From NCBI GenBank assembly GCA_021014945.1, contig MU266582.1, positions 1 through 38,466 on the forward strand: a DNA stretch of 38,466 bases, in the 5' to 3' direction. The stretch comes from Leucogyrophana mollusca. Its lineage: Eukaryota; Basidiomycota; Agaricomycetes; Boletales. The translations under genes were made by a program, and so were the position numbers. Within the stretch, counting starts at the first letter, position 1; every line of letters begins with the position of its first letter. This document shows, in pieces, positions 30,725 through 38,466 of this stretch. The notes under the pieces were generated by a model. It did no database searches and was not told where the DNA came from. It saw only the letters and a list, made by a program, of their open reading frames with translations.

Positions 30725-32175
30725 ATGTCCCAATATCCCAACGAAAAGTCCAACAACCCTTATCAGCAATGGCAACAGCCTGCTGAGACTCCATACGGGG
30801 GAGCACAATACCCGTCGCAGGGACAATATCCTCCCCAGGAGCATTATCCACCTCAGGGTCAGTATCAGACGCCATCAGGCCCCCCGCCTGCGTATGGGCA
30901 ACAGCCGCCCTATACACCCCGCGATGGCGGCGATGTTCGCTCGCCCTTTCCCTATCAAGGATTTGGCCAACAGCAGCAGGCATATCAGCCACCTCCCGGG
31001 CCTCCACAAGGCTACCAGTCGCAGCCGTCGACGGCTTATCATGACCAGAAAGGGCCCGGCGGGTACCAGCCTTACCAGCAAGGTCCTAGTTCTTCGTACG
31101 ATCGGAGTGTGGGAGGCGCTGCTGGGTATCAGCCTTATCAGCAGGGCCCTTATCAGCAGGGCCCTCCCCCTGCGGATGCTCTGCACCCATACTACAACCA
31201 AACTCCCGGCGCTGGCCCATCACCCCAGCCTGGCGCGTCTTCCCAAGCTGACAGGGGTGCTGGTGGCATGTCACTAGGTTCCTTCTTCGGCGACAAGGGT
31301 CCACCGCCTATGTGGCAACGTCAGCCTCCTCCCAACCTCCCATACAACCAGTTCCCGTCGATGTGTCTCATATCGAATGGAAAAGAACTGAGCAAGGGTT
31401 TCCCGGAACTGCCACCGCCCTGCCAGTTCTCGCCCCATCCATTTTCAACTCACGATGTTACCGAGGACGACTGGAAGCGGTCAGTCGCGACGATCGTTTT
31501 CGCAATCAACGGTTTAACTTATCTTTTCCCATCGTAGGTTTTTGGCGGACGTCAAGAAAGCCGGATCCCTGTCCGGTGCCCAGCGCATTAAATCCAACGT
31601 GATTCCTATGGTCACTGGAATGAGTCTTATTGGTACGTTTGTCCCTCAAACTTGTTCTCGTGTTGACGCTAACATCTGATCGATAGGCGGTATCTTCATG
31701 ACGAGTGCCATCGAAAGGAAGATGAAAGCTAAGAACCGGACTGCAGCTGGCGATGTTGTCGACCACTGGAACCACGTGAGTACCACATAATCAACAATGA
31801 TTGGAATGAGGCTAACCTTTACCCCAGTACTTCTTTGGTCCTCGTAGGATGGAGGCAATCCTTTGCCAGGCATCTGAACGTCTAAGTGGACGGGAAGGTT
31901 CGGCGCCGATGAGCGACCCTAATCAGAGGCGCATGGCGAACAATCTCCGTCGCCGCTCATCTAGCTCATCGTCCGACTCTTCGTCAGACTCTGAAGATGA
32001 CCGTCGCGGCGGGAGTCACTCTCACCATGCCCCTCCTAGAGATTACAGGTCGGACAGGCGAGCACGTCGCGCGGAGAGGAGGGAAAACAGGAGGGCAAGG
32101 AAGGCGGAGAGGCGGGAGAGGAAAGCGAGGGGTGACTACCAGGAACCTTACCAACTTTTCCTTCAACCCGCATAA
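30725..32175 (+). CDS. P/Q/Y/G-rich prion-like protein with conserved core and RS/RE-rich tail
   Basis: Four exons (30725-31479, 31538-31632, 31687-31775, 31828-32175) give 428 residues. Residues 1-~190 are made of PYQQ, QYPPQ and GYQPYQQGP repeats, the composition of phase-separating or prion-like domains. A conserved core follows at about 205-345. It includes PFSTHDVTEDDWKRFLADVK, then a short hydrophobic stretch (VIPMVTGMSLIGGIFM), then DHWNHYFFGPRRMEAILC. The tail has a Ser run and Arg/Glu repeats (DRRARRAERRENRRARKAER) and ends in DYQEPYQLFLQPA. The core looks like a basidiomycete-restricted family that I cannot name; neither molecular role nor location can be read. Confidence 0.82.
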
Positions 32176-33283
32176 GCGGGGCCAGAAGTTGCTTATGTTT
32201 CGTCCGATCTGTCTGAGTCGACTGTATAATAATTGCGATTTTCCTGTTAGGCAGCTGCTTTTGTGCCATTCAACTTGCTCACCCACAACCTTCTGACATG
32301 AGAATTGTGTCACAATGCTTCTGCGCTGGCGTTGCTCGAGTTATCATAAGGAACTTGAGGATTATGCGAGTGATGTCGAGCTCCGCTAGTAATACGCCAT
32401 CATATGGCGGACGCGACGAGGTACCAGCTTCTCGACTCACGCTAGCACGCCGGACCAGTATGTAGACCATACGAAGGGCAATTTGAGGGACCGTGGAGGT
32501 TAGGTGCCAATCTCTGTCTTGACGCGAGCTCATTCCCATCGTGATTCCTTGGTCACGGCGAGTCCAGGAAATCCGTGAAGAGTATAATGCAGCTACCCTC
32601 GTTCATGTTCCTGCCAATAGGTCATTGGTGGGGTCATTCCCCGGATGAGGGGCCATTTCGGTTGCTTTCTTTGTAGCCTTTGTATCGAGGTGTTTTGTAC
32701 GAATGAGAGGCTATAAACTTAAAACGGACTGTCCCAGGACATCTGAGGGGCCTACTTCGCAAGAAAAGAAGGATTAACTGGTCAACGATCTATGTGCCAG
32801 CCGGTCGGAGAGTTCACCAATGGAGGCCCATGCTGAATCCTGCGGCGGACGTCGATTAATGGGGTCGATATGGGTACGCATTACATCCAGTAGAAAGAGG
32901 GATTCGCTATTCCAACAGTCGCCTTTCCACCCGTGCTGTTCCGGTTCCGGGTTAGAAGATTGGCTTTGAGGGGTCGGTGCAAGCCCGCCAAGGTGAAACG
33001 TCTTGAGACCGGTTTTACTACCTGGTATATTCTGCAAAGCTAAGTTTTGTAACGGCCGCTGGTGAAAGTTGTCTCAGAGGGACCAAGGAAAGTTAGAAAC
33101 CTTGATCATGTATTGAAGCAAATCCTTTTCGAACTTGGTCTGCTCCTTTAGGAAGTTTAGTCAGCATCGGTGTCTGTGAGGTGCGTGACCTCGAGCTTGG
33201 AGGACACACCAAGACACTTCACCCGTCTGTCACGACCACAGTGCCCATTCACTGTCTTTACCCCTCCGATAAGCGCCTTCAGG
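32176..33283. other. Gap with a probable minus-strand partial gene model at 32774-33145
   Basis: Two exon-like pieces on the minus strand fit each other. 33145-33101 encodes EQTKFEKDLLQYMIK, then an intron 33100-33032 (GTTTCT...TTGCAG), then 33031-32774 encoding NIPGSKTGLKTFHLGGLAPT through LSDRLAHRSLTS and a TAA stop. Both are phase 0. An upstream exon would overlap the TMA46 5' end and was not found. The product is unrecognised. 32176-32770 shows nothing else. Confidence 0.33.
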
Positions 33284-34716
33284 ATGCCTCCAAAGAAACA
33301 GAATGCACCATCGTCTTCCAAAGTCAAGGAAGACAAGGTAGATCAATACTTTCTTGGGGGAGAGGAGAAGACTGACTGATCAAGACTTCCACTGCAGACC
33401 TTCGGGATGAAAAATGTGCGCTCATTCGCGGGCTGTGATCGCTCAAGGCATTGACCTTTTGTGCTAGAAAAATAAATCCGCGAAAGTGCAGAAACAAGTG
33501 CAGATCATCCAGCAGCAAGCTTCGATGACCGGAAAATCCAAGGAAACTCTCGCGAAGGAGAAGGAGAGAGAGCTTCGCGCGAAAGAAAAGCTTGAGGAAG
33601 AAAAGCGGAAGAAGGAGGAAGCTGCGCTGCTACGCCCTGTCCAGGCGCAGAAAGTGCCCTTCGGAGTGGATCCGAAAACAGTGCTCTGTGCGTTCTATAA
33701 AGCCGGCAACTGCGAGAAAGGGAACAAATGTAAGTTTAGTCACGATCTTAACGTTGGCAGAAAAGTGGAGAAGAAGAATCTGTACGAGGACAGTAGAGAA
33801 GAAAAGCTGAAGGGTAAGTCTCTTGGAGGTCCATCCGTACCATTTGATGGGTTTGATGCGCACTCATTCAGATACGATGGAGAACTGGGATGAGGAGAAG
33901 CTCAGAAACGTTGTGCTATCGAAAGCTGGGAATCCCCGGACTACGACAGACGTGAGCCAAGCGATATCATCCTTGTAGCTTGACAAGCTAATCAGAGCGC
34001 GTGTAGATTGTTTGCAAGCACTTCATAGAAGCTATCGAAACACAGAAGTGCGTTCGTTGCACGAACTCTGACAGACCGATCCTTAACGACTCGACATTAT
34101 AGGTTCGGATGGTTCTGGGAGTGTCCGAGCGGCGATAAATGTCAATATCGGCACGCGCTACCCCCTGGCTTTGTGCTCAAGTCGGAAAGGAAGGCTGCGG
34201 AAGAAGCCGCCAAAGCAAATGTTATTAGTCTGGAGGAGTTCCTTGAAGTCGAGGTGTGTAATATTCATGCGCTTGCACAGCTCATCGGTGCTCATATTAC
34301 GTTAAAGCGGCACAAACTTGGCTCTAATCTCACTCCTGTCACACCGGAAACCTTTGCGAAATGGAAGAAGACAAGGCTTGACAAAAAGGAGGCCGAGAAG
34401 GAAGCCATCCGCAAGGCGAAGGAGACCCAACATGTGGCAGGGAAGAGTGCCGGAATGAGTGGGAGAGATCTCGTAAGTGAAGTGTTGCGACTCTTGGACC
34501 GAAGTTTACCGATTCGTTGTTTTACAGTTCCAGTACAACCCTGAGTGGTTTGAGGATGAAGATGACGGTGATGACTCTGAAGATTGGGATCTCTCGAAAT
34601 ATAGACGAGAGCAGGAGGATAGAACAGAGGATGTTACGGATCAAATCTACCAATTCGGCCTGGAAGACGGATCGGACGGTGACGAAGATGGTGACGGAGG
34701 CGGTGAGGAAGACTAA
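33284..34716 (+). CDS. TMA46: Tandem CCCH zinc-finger protein Tma46/ZC3H15 (DRG family regulatory protein 1)
   Basis: Ribosome-associated partner that stabilises the DRG1/Rbg1 GTPase. Eight exons: 33284-33337, 33398-33415, 33468-33813, 33872-33951, 34007-34047, 34103-34253, 34308-34472, 34528-34716. They join to 347 residues, the family length. It starts MPPKKQ, then [15 protein letters not shown], then a Lys/Glu coiled coil (45-78). The first finger uses C98, C106, C112 and H116 (spacing 7-5-3). The second uses C169, C187, C193 and H197 with the usual long first loop. The DRG-binding region follows ([20 protein letters not shown]) and an acidic tail ([16 protein letters not shown] to the stop). 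Exon 2 is only 18 nt. The identification is firm. Confidence 0.94.
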
Positions 34717-35012
34717 GCACCTAGCTTGTATATCAGCCTGTGGATAATTGCCTAGTGTGATTGAGATCCTTTCGTGTAAGGTGACGGTTTCTTTACGCAG
34801 CCGGCCATCCGAAAGGGTACGTAGGAGCAGTGCTTATAATCTAGGAGCATGGACGAAAATTGAGGCCTCAGAGGTCATAACCTCGAGCTTCGCTATATTA
34901 CATTGCTTGCTTATTTAAGGTGCCTGCAGGAGCAAACGTTTCCGCTAGTCGTCTCCGAGTCTTTCGCTGTCACGGTAATCATCAAACGTTCAGAGACCAA
35001 GAATTCTATCCA

Positions 35013-37681
35013 ATGTCTCGTATACCTCAACCACCATCATCTCGTCCTGGAGTTAGAACATCTGCTCTTACTCCCCCTACCTCGCGCTCCCGCGCTCCTT
35101 CGCCATCGAAACCTGCATCGAGCGTGCCCCCGCCTACTCCAAGTCGCGTCCGAACTAAGTCGGTCCCTAAGTCCCCCACAAAACCTCCTGCCCGCAGGCC
35201 AGTCCCTGCAGACAATGACCCGCCAGTTCCCAAAACACCTCTGAGCATCAAAGAAGCCATAGCTTTGAAACGAGCCGAGGCTAAGAAAGCCACATCCAAG
35301 GGAACTTTTGACGGTGGAAGTGGGAGTAGTTTCGATACTTTTGAGAACTTGGAAGATGCTCTGCCAACGTCTTTGAAAAAGGACCCCGACGACGGCCTGG
35401 AGTTGGGCAGATGGTCGGTGAAAGAGACCATTGAAAGGGCTCGCAGTACAGGTGAATTAGGCTGCCCGTTGTTGTCTTTTGAGCGCTGACAAGTCAAGTC
35501 TTGTTCTAAAGGTTCAATCAATCTATCGACGCGTTCCTTGCCTTGCCTGCCTTCCGCGTTGTTTGAGCTTCATCTTGGTGTCACTGTCGATCCGTTGAAG
35601 TCAGTACCAAATGAATCGCCTATTTCATCTTCGGATGCATCCGCTGCCCCACGCCGTGGAGGTCAGCGAGAGGGTCCAGCATGGTTTGAGACACAAGACC
35701 TACAGGTGCTTAAAGCATGGAACAACGAAATTATCGAGATACAACATGAAATTTCTCTGTTTGGGTCTTTGAAGACCATCGACGTAGGTTGTCACCTCGG
35801 TTATGATGCAAGTGAGGTCTCATGTGTTTGCCTCTTTTCCAAGCTACATCAAAATAAAATCGTTACGCTCCCTGATACCTTTGCGGATCTCATGGCTCTG
35901 ACCACATTGGACCTTTCCAATAATGCCTTGACATCACTCCCGACAAACCTTTTCGCGTTACCGAGCCTGACGAGCCTGAATCTTTCGCATAACGCATTAG
36001 CTACGCTACCCTTCGGCGCGCCATTCTCGCGGGGACTCGCGCGCGAATCGCGCTCCAACGCCTCTGGGGGCAGCTTCTTCGGGCCAGTCATTACTCGAGC
36101 ATCTTCTCCTCTACCACGTCTCCTCACCTTGAACGTCTCGTATAACAAGCTCCTCGCGTCAGGGATCGACCATACCATTGATAGTTTCCCCAAATCTATC
36201 GTCAAGGCTGATTTCTCTGGGAACCCACTTTCCGTGGGCAACTCTGAGTGCTCGCATCTCATACAAGCACTGGGTCAACTTAAGGAGCTGAAGGAACTCC
36301 GATTCGAAACTGCAGATATTGGCGATGACGCGTTTACTCTTGAGTCGACGTTATTCTCAAGCCTTTGCATCCTTGATCTAGGGGAGACGCGAGCGACCGT
36401 CAAAGGAATGCAAGCTGCTCTATCAAATCTCAAACAAACCATATTGTTCGACCTCACGACGGAAGAGCCCGCTGACGGAGTTCTTAGAATTTCTGTAGGG
36501 AAGAAGGTCATCAAAGAGGCTTGGGAGTTGGAAGCGGAAAGGAGAGCAAGGAGCCGAGGTGGTAGGAGTGGGCGAAGTCTCGGTAATTCAGAAGAGGCGA
36601 ATACCGCCAGCGCATCTCCGAAGGTAGAGGCCGTAAAGGAAGCTTGGGAGATCGAGGCCGAGCAGGGTCTTCTTACAGAAGGCGGACGTCGACGTGCGAG
36701 GGCAGCTGCAGCTGCAAACGACGCTAAGCCGCCTCCACTAGTTGGTAAAGGGACGCCTCCTACACCCCCTCCGATTTCTCAAACCTCTTCTACCGCGAGT
36801 CTGACAAAGTATCATCACGCGGCTACGCAGACACTGACACTACCTCCTTCGGCACCTCCAGCCAAGTCTCACGCTCGCTCGTTTTCTCTTGCGGCATCAT
36901 CTTTGACAAACTCCGCAACATCACCACAGGGGAAAACCGATATTGCCCTTCCGACACCTAGCCTGCCTCTTGCAGTCATCTCCTCTCAAGTGTTTTCCCA
37001 GACTCTGAAGATTCTAATTCTTAGTAACCGAAAGCTGGACCTGTCGATTTCTCTGCCCCCCTCGACGGACTCTTCGAGCGGAGGGCTACTTTTTAATCTC
37101 GAGGAGCTTGTTCTCGATGGCTGCGGCTTTGGGGATAATGTTTCCGTCACACGAGAAGCCGCATCGGGAGCTACTACCCCACCGCGAACCAATGAGGCTT
37201 TGTTACCCTTATTGACGCGGTTATTCCCGGGTCTTAGGACCCTCGACCTATCCTACAACTCCCTATCTTCCGCGGCTCTCAAAGGCGAGATTCTGTCCTC
37301 CCTTATATTGGCCAATTCACAGGACGATCCTAGTCAATATCCACGAAAGGGTCTGAGGCATCTTCGACTTCGAGGCAACCGCATCACCGAGCTGGATGGT
37401 TTCCAGGTTGTTGCGGAAATGTTCAAGGGACATCGAGCCGTGCCGGATTGGAAACTTGAGGAACTCGATTTGAGAGACAATGAAATCTCAAAGCTACCCG
37501 CAGAACTAGGGTTACTTCCTCTGGACGTTTTCTTGGTGGATGGTAATACGTACGTGCCAATCTATCGCTTGTTGCTCGCTGCTGACGATAAGTTGGCAGG
37601 TTCCGCATACCACAACGGAGGGTGTGGGAGAGGGAGGGAACCAAAGGACTGCTAAGTTGGCTGAGAGGCCGTCTTGAGTGA
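35013..37681 (+). CDS. LRRC40-like leucine-rich-repeat protein
   Basis: Exons 35013-35451, 35512-35783, 35844-37549 and 37600-37681 give 832 residues. The N-terminal ~100 residues are Pro/Ser/Arg-rich. A short motif (TPLSIKEAIALKRAEAKK) then precedes a first repeat block (about 148-300). That block has WFETQDLQVLKAWNNEI, LKTIDLHQNKIVTLPDTF and TTLDLSNNALTSLP, the plant/LRRC40 type with 23-residue spacing. A charged, Ala/Ser-rich spacer follows; it contains the motif KEAWELEAE and a repeat of it, KEAWEIEAE. A second repeat block lies near 570-790. The end, LPLDVFLVDGNTFRIPQRR then KGLLSWLRGRL, matches the closing cap of LRRC40. It is probably cytosolic or nuclear; the molecular function is unknown. 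The intron 35784-35843 is 60 nt, in frame and stop-free. Confidence 0.87.
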
Positions 37682-38231
37682 GGCGGCGTACCACCCCGAA
37701 CATACCCAGCTACAATTTTTGGACTTTACTCATACCTTTCACATGAATCAACAGTCAAGCTTCAGTACTCAGTACTCAGTACTCGGCCATGGGCTGTTCC
37801 CTGCAACAGTCAGCGCTTCAGCTCTTGTATGCGAGTCGCTGTTCGATCCTCGACTGGAGGACGGTTCTGTCGCTTTGGCCAGATCAACATGCTCTTGGGG
37901 AGACATGCAAACCTTCCACTGAGGCCGCGTGTCGCAGGAATGACTATTTCTTGGAGGCACCTTACCGGTTCCTTGATCACTTTCCGGATACTCTTTCGCG
38001 GTTTACAGGATTCACAAAGATGGCATCCACGGAAGCACGATTTGTTGCCAACGTCAAACCTTTTGCTTTCCATCATAGCTAATAAGTAGTAGTTCAAGCT
38101 TGATTTGTCAATGTGATTGTTATACGTTACCAATACCCACCTGTGGTTCCCACGTAATGGATCGTATTAGACCCACTATAGGGTAGGCAATGTGGATCTA
38201 ATTAGATATGTTTGAGGCTTTCCAGGGCTAT

Positions 38232-38253
38232 GTTGGATAATTGTTGGATAATT
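38232..38253. repeat. 11-bp perfect tandem duplication
   Basis: GTTGGATAATT occurs twice in direct succession. It is a simple local duplication with no assigned role. Confidence 0.8.
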
Positions 38254-38302
38254 ATCAGCCTTTGGCAGCGGGAGAGTAGTTCCTGGAGTCAGCTGCCGAG
38301 CT

Positions 38303-38382
38303 CGGCACGGGATGTCTACCCGATATTAATGGTGCCGCCTGTCAGCGCCCTCGGGTGTAATGTTCCCGACATTCCCGTGCCG
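38303..38382. repeat. Imperfect inverted repeat
   Basis: CGGCACGGGATGT at 38303-38315 pairs with ACATTCCCGTGCCG at 38369-38382 (one-base bulge), enclosing about 53 bp. It could be the end of a short non-autonomous element that continues past the window. Confidence 0.5.
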
Positions 38383-38419
38383 CCGGCTATTGATCCCGAC
38401 GCCGGCAATTGATCTTGAC
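38382..38419. repeat. 19-bp imperfect tandem repeat
   Basis: GCCGGCTATTGATCCCGAC is followed immediately by GCCGGCAATTGATCTTGAC, with 16 of 19 positions identical. A flanking CCTCGGGTGT 10-mer also occurs on both sides (near 38350 and 38422), suggesting a degenerate repeat array. Confidence 0.7.
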
Positions 38420-38466
38420 ACTCCTCGGGTGTTCCCGCACCATTGAGCTCGCCGTGCGCGACAGCG

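Larger units (their letters stand above)
37682..38466. other. Terminal intergenic stretch with short repeats
   Basis: No gene is recognised. It contains (AGTACTC)x3 near 37764-37784, and the repeats listed separately at 38232-38253 and 38303-38419. Confidence 0.4.

Noticed and set aside
31312..31602. Alternative plus-strand frame across the core of the PY-rich gene
   Set aside because: The chosen frame continues through three well-formed introns with conserved-looking sequence; the alternative does not.

Overview
The window looks like a gene-dense stretch of core chromosome from a filamentous basidiomycete, probably an Agaricomycete. The evidence is the many short introns (mostly 45-75 nt, GT-AG, with CTAAC/CTGAC-like branch points), gene spacing of a few hundred bases, no operon logic, and protein families typical of mushroom-forming or crust fungi (GH5 mannanase, MFS and amidase families, Ure2-like GST). 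The species cannot be named from the sequence alone. I rebuilt gene models by joining exons by hand; every multi-exon model below keeps one open frame across all its junctions.

Layout. 1222-8296 holds three minus-strand genes: an MFS transporter, a 14-exon fungal amidase, and a leucine-rich-repeat protein with a SAP-like C-terminus. The last shares a 222-bp divergent promoter with a small peroxisomal-type SCP2 sterol-carrier protein (8519-9130, plus). 9319-12385 (minus) is the mitochondrial dynamin Mgm1/OPA1, divergent from a DapA-family aldolase (12852-13893). Next come a secreted GH5 endo-mannanase with 15 exons (14890-16847) and the RNA polymerase III repressor Maf1 (17338-18510). 19966-22875 (minus) is the anaphase-promoting-complex subunit Cdc16/Apc6. 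It is divergent from a Ure2-like glutathione S-transferase (23324-24126), which converges on a FAXC/metaxin-like GST-fold protein (24410-25210, minus).

The right third holds two disordered orphan proteins transcribed divergently (26582-28141 minus, 28802-29819 plus), and a P/Q/Y/G-rich protein with a conserved core and an Arg/Ser-rich tail (30725-32175). It then has the Tma46/ZC3H15 tandem CCCH protein (33284-34716) and an LRRC40-like leucine-rich-repeat protein (35013-37681). The last 250 bases carry short tandem and inverted repeats.

Functionally this is a mix of housekeeping genes (mitochondrial fusion, APC/C, Pol III repression, ribosome-associated DRG partner) and metabolic or secreted genes (mannanase, amidase, transporter, GSTs). 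I see no biosynthetic cluster, mobile element with coding capacity, tRNA, rRNA or CRISPR array. The least understood items are the LRR-SAP protein, the PY-rich protein, the large acidic insertion inside the Maf1 core, the two orphans, and two or three possible extra minus-strand genes in the gaps.
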